A stretch of DNA of 58,392 nucleotides from assembly GCA_043744375.1 (NCBI GenBank), contig JAYTUU010000099.1, positions 1 through 58,392 of the forward strand, given 5' to 3'. A program made the position numbers and the translations under genes. The DNA is from CAIYPH01 sp043744375 (GTDB lineage Bacteria; Pseudomonadota; Alphaproteobacteria; Acetobacterales; Acetobacteraceae). Shown in pieces: positions 33,229-41,746 of the stretch. Every line of letters starts with the position of its first letter. Position 1 is the first letter of the stretch. The notes under the pieces were generated by a model that searched no databases, was not told where the DNA came from, and saw only the letters and a program-made list of their open reading frames with translations.

Positions 33229-33380
33229 AATCCCAACCGCGCCGGCACCAGCCCGGCGCAGCCCGCACGGAAATTATCAGGCAGTTCCATCCCGCCGCGG
33301 CCATTGAACACCGCGAGCCGGCCATCGGCGGTAAAGAACGCATCCAGGATCGGCCAGATACCGCTGAATTTCGTGTCCAT
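33216..33380 (-). pseudogene. Remnant of a dihydrodipicolinate synthase/aldolase family gene
   Basis: The frame MDTKFSGIWPILDAFFTADG resembles the start of DapA-family proteins. It passes directly into VFNGRGGMELPDNFRAGCAG and LVPA, the family segment normally near residue 190 to 200. About 170 residues between them and the whole C-terminus are missing. The 54-codon frame overlaps the end of hyuA on the other strand. I read it as an internal-deletion remnant, not a working gene. Confidence 0.6.
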
Positions 33381-33459
33381 GCGCCTGCGCACGGCACCCA
33401 AACACCGCGGGTCAACAGCCCCCGCTGACGGCGGCGCGGATTGCGACTAGACTGCGCGG

Positions 33460-34050
33460 ATGCTCACTGACCTGCCCAACCTGCTGACCCTGTCGCGCAT
33501 TGCCGCCATCCCCGTGATGGTAGTGCTGGCCGCCCTGCGCCAACCGGGCACCGATGTCGCCGCCTGTGCCGTCTTCTCGATCGCCGCCATCACCGATTAT
33601 TTCGACGGCAAGCTCGCCCGCGACCGCGCCCAGACCTCCGATCTCGGCCGCATGCTCGACCCGATCGCCGACAAGCTGCTGGTCGCCGCCGCCCTGATGA
33701 TGCTGGTCGGCATCGGCCGCCTCAGCGCCGCCGGTCTCTATCCGGCGATCATCATCATGCTCCGCGAAATCCTGGTCAGCGGTTTGCGCGAATACCTCGC
33801 CGGCATCCGCGTCGGCCTGCCGGTCACGTCGTTGGCCAAGTGGAAGACCGGCTTCCAGATGGGCGCGCTCGGCACGCTGCTGGCCGGCGAACCAGGCGCC
33901 ATCGTGCTGCATCTCGACTGGCTGCCGGTCGCTTTCATCGGCGAGGCGATGCTGTGGATCGCCGCCGCCCTGACGCTCGCCACCGGCTGGGACTACCTCG
34001 TCGCCAGCCTGCATCACGCCGCCGACCCGACTCGCAACGAACCACTATGA
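33460..34050 (+). CDS. pgsA: CDP-diacylglycerol-glycerol-3-phosphate 3-phosphatidyltransferase
   Basis: An inner-membrane enzyme that makes phosphatidylglycerol phosphate from CDP-diacylglycerol and glycerol 3-phosphate. The 196-aa product has the complete CDP-alcohol phosphotransferase motif in DYFDGKLARDRAQTSDLGRMLDPIAD (all four Asp residues present). The start MLTDLPNLLTLSRIAAIPVM is typical of PgsA. At least four membrane segments are visible. It is followed ten bases later by mobB. Confidence 0.94.
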   Translation: MLTDLPNLLTLSRIAAIPVMVVLAALRQPGTDVAACAVFSIAAITDYFDGKLARDRAQTSDLGRMLDPIADKLLVAAALMMLVGIGRLSAAGLYPAIIIMLREILVSGLREYLAGIRVGLPVTSLAKWKTGFQMGALGTLLAGEPGAIVLHLDWLPVAFIGEAMLWIAAALTLATGWDYLVASLHHAADPTRNEPL

Positions 34051-34060
34051 GGATGCCCGC

Positions 34061-34585
34061 GTGAAGATTTTGGGCCTCACCGGCTGGTCCGGCAGCGGCA
34101 AGACCACGCTGCTGACCGCCATGCTGCCCCATATGATCGCCGCCGGCCTGACCGTCTCGACCATCAAGCACGCCCATCACGGCTTCGACCTCGACCAGCC
34201 AGGCAAGGATAGCTGGCGCCACCGCAGCGCCGGCGCGCGCGAGGTGATGATCTCCTCGGGCCGGCGCTGGGCGTTGATGCACGAACTCGACGGCCCCGAA
34301 CCCAGCCTGCCCGACCTGCTCCAGCGCCTCGCCCCGGTCGATCTCGTGCTGGTCGAAGGGTTCAAGGCCAATCCCCACCCCAAGATCGAGGTGTACCGCC
34401 CCAGCCTCGGCCGTCCGCCGATCTGGCCCGGCCGCACCGATATCGTCGCCATTGCCGCCGACGCCCCAGTCGATGCTACCGACCGGCCCGTGCTGCCGCT
34501 GAACGACCCCGCCGCCCTGGCCGCCTGGGCCTTGGCTTTCCTGAAGTCCGGCCTTCCTGGACACTCATTTTGCGCCGCACCATAA
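34061..34585 (+). CDS. mobB: Molybdopterin-guanine dinucleotide biosynthesis protein MobB
   Basis: A GTP-binding accessory protein for the molybdenum cofactor, 174 aa. Walker A GWSGSGKTTLL is near the start, then STIKHAHHGFDLDQPGKDSWRHR and the family motif VEGFKANPHPKIEVYR. Translation starts at GTG 34061. It heads a molybdenum-cofactor cluster that also holds moaD and moaE, interrupted by a lipoprotein gene. Confidence 0.93.
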   Translation: MKILGLTGWSGSGKTTLLTAMLPHMIAAGLTVSTIKHAHHGFDLDQPGKDSWRHRSAGAREVMISSGRRWALMHELDGPEPSLPDLLQRLAPVDLVLVEGFKANPHPKIEVYRPSLGRPPIWPGRTDIVAIAADAPVDATDRPVLPLNDPAALAAWALAFLKSGLPGHSFCAAP

Positions 34586-34710
34586 TTCTTCATCTCACCG
34601 GGCTTGAGTGTCGGCCCACCCGGGGGCACAGTCGCCACGCCGACAGCCAGCGCCTCACGGCCACGCCCGATTCCCGGGTGGCCGTTGCACGCGAAAAGGA
34701 TTTCCTACCG

Positions 34711-35352
34711 ATGCGGCCTATCGCCCCGCTTGGCCTGCTCCTGCTACTCTCCGCCTGCAATAGTGTCGGCAACCCCCTCGACGGCTTCGGCGGCTTCCTG
34801 GGCGACACGATTTCGTTCCAAAGCAACCCCAATCGCCCCATCCCCGAAAGCGACAACATCCGCCGGGTGATGGGCCAAGAGGTGGAGAACGAGCCGATCC
34901 TGTCGGAAACCGGCAACATCTGGCCGGCCATGCCGCGCGTCGAACCCACCCGCATTACCCTCGAACAGGCGCCCCCCGCCCACCCGATGGCCGCGGCCCC
35001 AATCGCGGCCCCAATCGCGGCCCCAGTCGCAACACCCACGCCCGCAACACCCACGCCCGCAACACCCACGCCACTCGCCCCCACACCCGTCGCGCCGCCC
35101 CCGCCGCCGCCCCAGCCGCCGCCCCAGCCGCCGACCGTGGCAGCCCCCGTCATCCCCCCGGCCACCGCCATCACCTCCGGCACCACGCTCGCCACCGCCA
35201 AGGGCCCGGCGATCCTCACCACCGGCGCCAACGGCATCATCAACTACACCCTGCCGAGCGGCGCCACCGGCCGCGCCATCAACAACGGCAATGGCACGAT
35301 GACCCTGATCGGCACCGATGGCACGGTGATGTCGGCCCCGGTGCCGCGCTAA
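34711..35352 (+). CDS. Putative lipoprotein with Ala/Pro/Thr repeats
   Basis: A 213-aa protein starting MRPIAPLGLLLLLSACNSVG, a lipoprotein signal with the lipobox LSAC (Cys16 lipidated). The middle, residues about 90-150, is low complexity: APIAAPIAAPVATPTPATPT followed by a run of prolines. The C-terminus (GIINYTLPSGATGRAINNGN) looks like a compact beta domain. The function is not recognised. It sits between mobB and moaD, four bases before moaD, so it is co-transcribed with cofactor genes without an obvious link. Confidence 0.75.
   Translation: MRPIAPLGLLLLLSACNSVGNPLDGFGGFLGDTISFQSNPNRPIPESDNIRRVMGQEVENEPILSETGNIWPAMPRVEPTRITLEQAPPAHPMAAAPIAAPIAAPVATPTPATPTPATPTPLAPTPVAPPPPPPQPPPQPPTVAAPVIPPATAITSGTTLATAKGPAILTTGANGIINYTLPSGATGRAINNGNGTMTLIGTDGTVMSAPVPR
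34993..35072 (+). repeat. In-frame minisatellite in the lipoprotein gene
   Basis: Three units of GCGGCCCCAATC (12 bp, the last with one change) run from 34993 to 35028. Two and four-fifths units of AACACCCACGCCCGC (15 bp) follow from 35031 to 35072. Both unit lengths are multiples of three, so copy-number changes would alter the linker length without breaking the frame. Confidence 0.85.
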
Positions 35353-35356
35353 GGCC

Positions 35357-35611
35357 ATGCTGCACATCCTCTATTTCGCCTGGCTGCGCGAACGCATCGG
35401 CCTCGCCGAGGAAACCGTCACGCCTCCGCCGGGCATCACCACCGTCGGCGCCCTGATCGCCTGGCTACGCACCCGCAGCCCGGGCCACGAGGCGGCGCTC
35501 TCGACCGGCCGGGCCGTGCGCTGCGCCGTCAACCAGGACTTCGCCCAGCCCAACGCCACGGTGAACCCGGGCGACGAGATCGCCTTCTTCCCGCCCGTCA
35601 CTGGCGGCTGA
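35357..35611 (+). CDS. moaD: Molybdopterin synthase small subunit MoaD
   Basis: The ubiquitin-fold sulfur carrier that donates sulfur to precursor Z, 84 aa. It ends in PVTGG, the essential C-terminal Gly-Gly that is adenylated and thiocarboxylated. Family features include LYFAWLRERIGLAEE and NPGDEIAFFPPVTGG. It sits one base before the moaE start, so the two subunits are made together. Confidence 0.95.
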   Translation: MLHILYFAWLRERIGLAEETVTPPPGITTVGALIAWLRTRSPGHEAALSTGRAVRCAVNQDFAQPNATVNPGDEIAFFPPVTGG

Positions 35612-35612
35612 G

Positions 35613-36083
35613 ATGGCCACGATCCGCGTGCAGCGCGAGGACTTCGACGTCACCGCCGAGATTGCCGCACTCACCGCCGGCCGCACCGATATCGGCGGCA
35701 TCGGCAGTTTTATCGGCACCGTGCGCGATACCGCCGGCGGCCGCACGATCACGGCGATGACCCTCGAACACTATCCGGCGATGACCGAACGCGCCCTGGC
35801 CAGCATCGCGGCGGACGCCGCCACCCGGTGGCCGCTGCTCGGCTGCACCCTGATCCACCGCGTCGGCACGCTGCTGCCCGGCGCCAACATCGTCCTCGTG
35901 CTCGCCGCCTCGCCGCACCGCCACGCGGCGCTGGAGGCCACGGCCTTCCTGATCGACTGGCTCAAGACCCGCGCGCCCTTCTGGAAGAAGGAGCGCTTCA
36001 CCGACGGCACCGAAGCCTGGGTCGACGCCCGTGAGGCCGACGAAGCCGCCGCCGCACGCTGGGCCACCCCACCTTCCGCCTGA
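35613..36083 (+). CDS. moaE: Molybdopterin synthase catalytic subunit MoaE
   Basis: The large subunit of molybdopterin synthase, 156 aa. The motifs IGSFIGTVRDTAGGR, LEHYPAMTERAL, RVGTLLPGANIVLVLAASPHRHAALEA, and LKTRAPFWKKERFTDG (with the conserved catalytic Lys and Arg residues) are all in place. It is the last gene of the cofactor cluster. Confidence 0.95.
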   Translation: MATIRVQREDFDVTAEIAALTAGRTDIGGIGSFIGTVRDTAGGRTITAMTLEHYPAMTERALASIAADAATRWPLLGCTLIHRVGTLLPGANIVLVLAASPHRHAALEATAFLIDWLKTRAPFWKKERFTDGTEAWVDAREADEAAAARWATPPSA

Positions 36084-36145
36084 CCACCTTCACCAAGCGT
36101 TCATCATTTCCGGCGAGTCTGACCGCGGTCACAAAAGGTGCCGCC

Positions 36146-38050
36146 ATGTCGCACGCCATGCTGCCTGCCGCCGCTCCCCCCGCGGACGACGCCCCCACGC
36201 TGCTCGACCAGCTCATCGCCGCACTCGACAACCATCGCGCCGGTCGCCTCGACAGCGCCGAGGCCAGCTACCGGTCCGTGCTGACCAGCGATCCCGACAA
36301 TCCCACCGCATTGCGCCTCCTCGGCATCCTGCTGCACGGCACCGATCGCGCCGCCGCCGCCTTGCCCGTTCTCCGCCACGCCCTGCGGATCACGCCCAGC
36401 GACACGAATGCGCAGATCGCCCTCGCCGATGTCTGCGCCGCCACCGGCGCCACCGCCGACGCGATTGCCCTCTACCGTCCAGTCATCGCCGCTTCCCCCG
36501 GCAACCACGCCGCGCGCGTCAACCTCGCCAATCTCCTGCGCGACACTGGCGATGCTCCAGGCGCGATCATGCAATGCCGCCTGGCCCTCGCCACCGCCCC
36601 GCGCCTGGTGCCAGCGCACATCACCCTCGGCAGCGCGCTGCTGGCCGCGGGCAAGGTGATCGAGGCGATCGGCGCCTATCGCACCGCCGTCACGCTCGAC
36701 AAGACCGCACCCGCCGCCCTGATCGGCCTCGCGATGGCCCTGTTGCGCGACCGCCGGGGCATCGACGCGCTTGATGCCGCCAGCCGCGCCACGCAGTATG
36801 CGACTGGCGCACAACTGGCCGAGGCCTGCTTCGTCCAGGGCGTCGCCGAAAGCGCCCTGCGCCGCAGCGATGCCGCCGCAGTCTCCTTGCGCCGCGCCAT
36901 CGCCGCCAACCCCGGCCACGCTTGCGCCCATCTCGCCCTCGGCAATGCCCTCGCCGACCTCGACCGCCTCGACGAGAGCGAAGCCGCCATCCGCACCGCC
37001 ATCGCTTGCGATCCCAGCCTGCCGGAAGCCCATGCCAGCCTGGGCTTCGTCCTGACCGCGGGCGGCCAGCCGAGCGACGCCATCGCCGCCTGCACCGCGG
37101 CCATCCGCCTTCGCCCCGAGTTCGCCCGCGCCCACTGGAACCGCGCCGTCGCCCATCTGCTCGCTGGCGACTACAAGCAGGGCTGGGCCGACTACGAATG
37201 GCGCCGCCACGATCCGCAATTCGCCAACGACTTCCCCGCCCTGCCCGGCACGGCCTGGAATGGCACCGATCTCTGCGGACAGCGTATTCTCATATTCGCC
37301 GAGCAAGGCCTCGGTGACGCCATCCAATTCGCCCGCTATCTGCCCGAACTCGCCGCCCGCGGTGCCCACGTGACACTCGCCTGCGCCAAGTCGCTGATAC
37401 CCCTCCTGGCAACCGTGGCCGGGGTCGCCGCCGCCGTCCCCCAGGACGGTCCATTGCCGCAATGCGATGTCTGGGCCTTCCAGATGAGCCTGCCGCGCCT
37501 ACTGAATTCAACGCTGGCCACCCTCCCCACCCCCGCAGGCTATCTCGCCGCAGACCCCACCCGCATCGCGCAGTGGCAGAAATCGCCGCCGGCCACTCAG
37601 CCGCGGATCGGCCTAGTCTGGGCCGGCAACCCCGCGCATGGCAACGACTCCCGCCGCTCCATTCCGACGACCCTGCTGGCGCCCCTCGCCACCCTGCCGG
37701 GGATCGACTGGGTCAATCTGCAAACCGGTGGTCGCGGACCTGAACTCGCGATCATGTACCGCCTCCCCGCCCCCTCCTCCCGGCTCACCGACTTCGCCGA
37801 AACCGCCGCCCTGATCGCCACGCTTGATCTGGTGATCACCGTCGACACCGCCGTCGCCCACCTCGCCGGCGCGCTCGGCAAGCCGGTCTGGATCATGCTG
37901 CCGCACGCACCGGACTGGCGCTGGATGCTCGACCGCGACGACTCCCCCTGGTACGCCACCGCCCGCCTGTTCCGCCAGGATCGCCCCGGCGACTGGCCCG
38001 GCGTCCTCACCCGCGTCGCCAACGCATTGGACAAACTCCAAACCGAATAA
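36146..38050 (+). CDS. TPR protein with C-terminal GT-B glycosyltransferase-like domain
   Basis: A 634-aa cytoplasmic protein. Residues about 25-350 hold some eight TPR units (for example ASYRSVLTSDPDNPTALRLL and HLALGNALADLDRLDESEAA). Residues about 370-620 form a GT-B-like domain with RILIFAEQGLGDAIQFARYL, PRIGLVWAGNP, and TAALIATLDLVITVDTAVAHLAGALGKPVWIMLP. The latter resembles the nucleotide-sugar binding half of GT9/OGT-type enzymes. The family is common in alphaproteobacteria and often annotated only as TPR protein. The target is unknown; protein or cell-surface glycosylation is an inference. AAGG lies seven bases before the ATG, and a terminator-like A/T hairpin follows. Confidence 0.8.
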   Translation: MSHAMLPAAAPPADDAPTLLDQLIAALDNHRAGRLDSAEASYRSVLTSDPDNPTALRLLGILLHGTDRAAAALPVLRHALRITPSDTNAQIALADVCAATGATADAIALYRPVIAASPGNHAARVNLANLLRDTGDAPGAIMQCRLALATAPRLVPAHITLGSALLAAGKVIEAIGAYRTAVTLDKTAPAALIGLAMALLRDRRGIDALDAASRATQYATGAQLAEACFVQGVAESALRRSDAAAVSLRRAIAANPGHACAHLALGNALADLDRLDESEAAIRTAIACDPSLPEAHASLGFVLTAGGQPSDAIAACTAAIRLRPEFARAHWNRAVAHLLAGDYKQGWADYEWRRHDPQFANDFPALPGTAWNGTDLCGQRILIFAEQGLGDAIQFARYLPELAARGAHVTLACAKSLIPLLATVAGVAAAVPQDGPLPQCDVWAFQMSLPRLLNSTLATLPTPAGYLAADPTRIAQWQKSPPATQPRIGLVWAGNPAHGNDSRRSIPTTLLAPLATLPGIDWVNLQTGGRGPELAIMYRLPAPSSRLTDFAETAALIATLDLVITVDTAVAHLAGALGKPVWIMLPHAPDWRWMLDRDDSPWYATARLFRQDRPGDWPGVLTRVANALDKLQTE

Positions 38051-38060
38051 GAGTTTTTTG

Positions 38061-38109
38061 TTTCTTTTTTGCAAAAAAGAAAGCGCTTCTTCTTTTTGAA
38101 AAAAGAAGC
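38061..38109 (+). terminator. Double A/T hairpin terminator element
   Basis: A perfect 22-bp palindrome, TTTCTTTTTTGCAAAAAAGAAA (38061-38082), is followed directly by GCTTCTTCTTTTTGAAAAAAGAAGC (38085-38109), a second, imperfect hairpin ending in A-rich sequence. The runs of T and A on both strands suit a bidirectional intrinsic terminator, here after the TPR gene and before the membrane-protein gene. The sequence is strikingly AT-rich in GC-rich surroundings. Confidence 0.6.
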
Positions 38110-38180
38110 AAAAACCTTTCATCCCTTTTCTTTCCCTCGCACTCGGCTACCTTGCCCGGGAAACACACGGGGATGACGGC

Positions 38181-39527
38181 GTGGCGCGGGCGATCAATAC
38201 GCTGGCCGTCCTGGCCAGCGCCGTTCTTCTGGTATGGCCTGCTCTGCTGAACGCTTACCCGATCGTCTTCAGCGACACCCACGCCTTCCTCGTCCAGGCC
38301 AGCCAGCCGCGCATGGTCTGGGACAAGCCCTGGATCTACGGCCCCTTCCTCCTCGCTTTGCACGGCCGCACGACACTCTGGCTGCCTCTCGCCGCCCAGG
38401 GCCTCATCCTGTCGCATCTGCTCTGGCTGCTGAACGGGCGCGCCACCGCCGGGCGCCATCTCGCCCTCTGCGCCCTGCTGGCCGCCGGCAGCGCGGCGCC
38501 GTGGTTCGCCGCCCTGCTGATGCCCGACATCTTCGCACCCATCACCGTGCTCGGGCTGTATCTGCTGGTCCACGACGATACAATCGGACCATGGCAACGC
38601 CGCTGGCTGCTCGCCCTCACCACCTTCGCCATCGCCGCCCACCTCTCCCACCTCCCCCTCGCCGCCGGATGCCTCGCGGTCCTCGCACTCTTCCGCTGGC
38701 GCCGAGCCCTATGGGCCACCGCCCCCCTGATCACCGCCCTCGCGCTGCTGATCGCCACCAATGTCGCCGGCTATGGCCGTTTCGCCGTCTCGCCGCACGG
38801 CGCGGTATTCGCCCTCGCCCGCATGATCGGCGACAACGTCGCCGGCCCGGTCATCGCCCGCGCCTGCCCAGAAGCCGGCTGGCACCTCTGCACCTGGTCC
38901 GGCCGTCTGCCGACCGACAGCGACGATTTCCTCTGGAATGGCGCCGGCCCGGTCTGGACCGCACCCGGCGGCGCGATCGGCTTGGCGCCAGAAGCCGCTG
39001 TCATCATCCGCCGCACGATCAGCGAAGACCCCATCGGCGTCCTCCGCGCGGCACTGGGCAACATGGGCACCCAACTCATGCGCGTCCGGCTTGGCGACGC
39101 GCTCGGGCCAGACTGGCTCGACGTCTCCATCACCGGCAGCCTGCGTGCCTATTTCCCGCCGGAGGAAATGTCGCGGTTCGCGGCGGGCCTGCAAGCCCAA
39201 GGGCGGCTCACCGCCCGGGCGGCGCCACTGAACACACCCCACGCGCTCCTGCTGATCCTGGCCGCGGCGGGAACCCTCATCATCCTCATCCACCCCGCAA
39301 CGCCAAAGGACCAGCGCGGCCTCGCCGCCCTGGTCCTCGCCGCCCTGCTCGCCAACGCCTTCGCCACCGGCGCCCTCTCCGGCCCGCATGACCGCTACCA
39401 GGCGCGCATCGCCTGGCTGGTCCTGCTGCCGCCAGCCCTCGCCGTGTTCAGATCGGCGCGAGGCGCTCGACCTCGGCCGGTGACATCCGCACCAGCCCCT
39501 CATAGTCGTTCAGCAGCGTCTCGGTGA
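38181..39527 (+). CDS. Polytopic membrane protein of unknown function
   Basis: A 448-aa protein with about nine to ten membrane segments, for example TLAVLASAVLLVWPALLNAY near the start and LLILAAAGTLIILIHP near the end. A large hydrophilic loop with cysteines (ACPEAGWHLCTWSG) lies near residue 230. The layout (signal-anchor, loop with Asp, many helices) recalls GT-C-type lipid-linked sugar transferases, but no diagnostic motif is certain. The start is GTG at 38181. The last 80 bases run antisense into ilvE, where the protein changes to an Arg/Ser/Pro-rich tail; the original C-terminus was probably shorter. Confidence 0.65.
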   Translation: MARAINTLAVLASAVLLVWPALLNAYPIVFSDTHAFLVQASQPRMVWDKPWIYGPFLLALHGRTTLWLPLAAQGLILSHLLWLLNGRATAGRHLALCALLAAGSAAPWFAALLMPDIFAPITVLGLYLLVHDDTIGPWQRRWLLALTTFAIAAHLSHLPLAAGCLAVLALFRWRRALWATAPLITALALLIATNVAGYGRFAVSPHGAVFALARMIGDNVAGPVIARACPEAGWHLCTWSGRLPTDSDDFLWNGAGPVWTAPGGAIGLAPEAAVIIRRTISEDPIGVLRAALGNMGTQLMRVRLGDALGPDWLDVSITGSLRAYFPPEEMSRFAAGLQAQGRLTARAAPLNTPHALLLILAAAGTLIILIHPATPKDQRGLAALVLAALLANAFATGALSGPHDRYQARIAWLVLLPPALAVFRSARGARPRPVTSAPAPHSRSAASR

Positions 39528-40350
39528 TCTTGCCCGGGGTGAAATGATACTCTCCGATCTGCCGAACCGGCGTCACCTCGGCCGCCGTGCCGGCCAGGAA
39601 CACCTCGCTCGCCCGCGCCATCTCTTCCGGCATGATCGTCCGCTCGATCACCTTCATCTGATGGCGCTTGGCGATCGACATCACGGTCCGCCGTGTGATC
39701 CCGTCGAGAAAGCAATCCGGCGTCGGCGTGTGGATTTCCCCGTCGATGACAAAGAACGCGTTGGCCCCCGTCGCCTCCGAGATATGCCCGCGCCAGTCCA
39801 ACATCAGCGCGTCATTGAAACCCTTCGCCTCGGCGGCGTGCTTTGACAGGGTACCGATCATATACAGACCGGTCGCCTTCGAGGCGGTCGGCGCCGTCTG
39901 CGGATGCGGCCGCCGCCATTCGGCCATGTCGAGCCGGATGCCCGCCATCTTGTCGGCGCCGAAATACGCGCCCCAATGCCACGTCGCGATGGCCAGATGG
40001 ATCTTCGTGTGCTGCGCCGACACCGCCAGCATCTCGCTGCCGCGCCACGCGATCGGGCGGATATAGGCATCCTCCAGCCCGTTTGCCTTGACAACCTCGA
40101 TGCAGGCCGCGTCGATCTCGTCAGCCGTCCAGGGAATGTCGAAGCCGAGGATGCGACCAGACCCCAACAGGCGCTCGGTATGGGCGCGCAGTTTGAAGAT
40201 GTTTCCGCTATACGCCCTCTCGCCTTCAAACACGCCGCTGGCATAGTGGAGTCCATGCGTCAGCACATGCAATTTCGCCTCCCGCCAGGGGACCATCACC
40301 CCGTCGAACCAGATCTGGCCGTCACGGTCATCGAAAGGAAGAAGCGCCAT
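39448..40350 (-). CDS. ilvE: Branched-chain amino acid aminotransferase
   Basis: A PLP enzyme that interconverts leucine, isoleucine and valine with their keto acids, 300 aa. Family features are GVFEGERAYSG near the N-terminus, IRPIAWRG, TASKATGLYMIGTLSKHAAEAKG, which includes the PLP lysine, and EATGANAFFVIDGEIHTPTPDCFLDGITRRTVM (the class IV aminotransferase signature). The C-terminus EVFLAGTAAEVTPVRQI is typical. The ATG at 40350 is preceded by a GAATGCC-like region without a clear Shine-Dalgarno. It is divergent from the MarR-family gene. Confidence 0.94.
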   Translation of the reverse strand: MALLPFDDRDGQIWFDGVMVPWREAKLHVLTHGLHYASGVFEGERAYSGNIFKLRAHTERLLGSGRILGFDIPWTADEIDAACIEVVKANGLEDAYIRPIAWRGSEMLAVSAQHTKIHLAIATWHWGAYFGADKMAGIRLDMAEWRRPHPQTAPTASKATGLYMIGTLSKHAAEAKGFNDALMLDWRGHISEATGANAFFVIDGEIHTPTPDCFLDGITRRTVMSIAKRHQMKVIERTIMPEEMARASEVFLAGTAAEVTPVRQIGEYHFTPGKITETLLNDYEGLVRMSPAEVERLAPI

Positions 40351-40504
40351 GGTGGCATTCCTTGTAAGATTGTTGCTCAATGCATCGCAGGATAGTAATG
40401 CATCCCTCTCTACGTCAACATACCTGTCGTAAATCACGCTCATGCCAGCCATGCCCGAACCGGACGGCGGCACGCGCGACTCGGCGCCAGAAAGGCTGTA
40501 CCGG

Positions 40505-41017
40505 ATGACCGACCACAAGCCCTCGGGCCCCGCCGGGGCCAATCTCCTGTTCCTGCGCGAGGCCGAAATTCGTGCCGCCCAGGACCTGCTGTTCTTCGCC
40601 TATCGCGATTTCACCAACGCCGCGGACATCATCCTCGAAGAACTCGGCCTCGGCCGCGCCCATCACCGCGTGTTGCATTTCATCGGCCGCAATGCCGGCA
40701 TGTCCGTCGGCGACCTGCTGTCCATCCTCCGGATCACCAAGCAAAGCCTGGCCCGCGTCCTCGGCGCCCTCATCGAGCAGGGCTACGTCGCCCAGGCGCA
40801 GGGCCGCGCCGATCGCCGGCAACGCCTGCTGACCCTCACCCCGACTGGCCTCGACCTCGAACGCCGCCTCTATGAGCGCCAGCGCGAACGTCTCGCCGCC
40901 GCCTATCGTGAGGCCGGTGCCGGCGCCGTCGACGGCTTCCGCCGCGTCATGCGCGGCATCATGGACGATGAGGCCCGTACCTATCTTGACCGCGCCGACC
41001 CCGGCAAACCCAGCTAG
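40505..41017 (+). CDS. MarR family transcriptional regulator (PetP-like)
   Basis: A 170-aa winged-helix regulator; an in-frame ATG at 40442 would add 21 residues. The helix-turn-helix is MSVGDLLSILRITKQSLARVLGALIEQGYVAQ and the wing is GRADRRQRLLTLTPTG, the standard MarR arrangement. ATG 40505 has AAAGG ten bases upstream, while 40442 lacks a site. It is followed nine bases later by an OmpR-type response regulator. The same order is known for petP-petR in Rhodobacter, where the pair affects cytochrome bc1 and growth; that equivalence is inferred from order and family only. Confidence 0.85.
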   Translation: MTDHKPSGPAGANLLFLREAEIRAAQDLLFFAYRDFTNAADIILEELGLGRAHHRVLHFIGRNAGMSVGDLLSILRITKQSLARVLGALIEQGYVAQAQGRADRRQRLLTLTPTGLDLERRLYERQRERLAAAYREAGAGAVDGFRRVMRGIMDDEARTYLDRADPGKPS

Positions 41018-41025
41018 GAGGCCCC

Positions 41026-41745
41026 ATGTCCGATGACGCGCTCATCCTCGTCGTCGAGGATGACCCCCGCCTGCGCAGCTTGCTCCAACGCTATCTCGGC
41101 GAGAACGGCTTTCGCGTCAGCACCGCCGAGAACGCCGCCGAGGCGCGCGACCGCCTGCGTTTCCTCCAGCCCGACCTCATGGTGCTCGACGTCATGATGC
41201 CCGGCGAGACCGGCCTGTCCCTCACCCAGTCCCTACGCGCCCAGGCGCTGCAGGACGGGAACGCGGATATTCCCATCCTCCTGCTGACCGCCCGCGGCGC
41301 CCCGGAGGACCGCATCGCCGGGTTCGAGGCGGGGGCGGATGACTATTTGCCCAAGCCCTTCGAGGCGAAGGAGTTACTGCTGCGCATCCGCGCCCTGTTG
41401 CGCCGCAGCACCCCGCCGCCGATCCAGCATCTGCCACAACTCAGCGGCCCGCTGCCCCTCGGGCGGCTCAGCTTCGATACGGTGCGCGGCGAACTCTCCG
41501 GCCCCAACGGCCCCATGCGCCTCACCGGCGGCGAAGCTGCCCTCCTCGCCGCCCTCGCCCAGCGTCCGAACGAAATCTTCTCCCGCGAAGACATCGCCGC
41601 CGCCCTCGGCATGGACGAAGCGGGCGAGCGCGCCATCGACGTCCAGGTCACCCGCCTGCGCCGCAAGATCGAGGCCGACCCGCGTGAACCACGCTTCCTG
41701 CACACCGTTCGCGGCCGCGGCTACGTTCTCAAGCCCGGCGTCTGA
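41026..41745 (+). CDS. OmpR-family response regulator (PetR-like)
   Basis: A 239-aa two-component regulator. The receiver domain has LILVVEDDPRLRSLLQRYL (acidic pocket), phospho-acceptor Asp in LMVLDVMMPGETGL, the Thr of ILLLTARGA and Lys in DDYLPKPF. The C-terminal winged helix contains LTGGEAALLAALAQRPNEIFSREDIAAALG and AIDVQVTRLRRKIEADP. It lies between the MarR gene and a sensor kinase whose start is one base after this stop, so the kinase is the likely partner. Confidence 0.92.
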   Translation: MSDDALILVVEDDPRLRSLLQRYLGENGFRVSTAENAAEARDRLRFLQPDLMVLDVMMPGETGLSLTQSLRAQALQDGNADIPILLLTARGAPEDRIAGFEAGADDYLPKPFEAKELLLRIRALLRRSTPPPIQHLPQLSGPLPLGRLSFDTVRGELSGPNGPMRLTGGEAALLAALAQRPNEIFSREDIAAALGMDEAGERAIDVQVTRLRRKIEADPREPRFLHTVRGRGYVLKPGV

Positions 41746-41746
41746 C

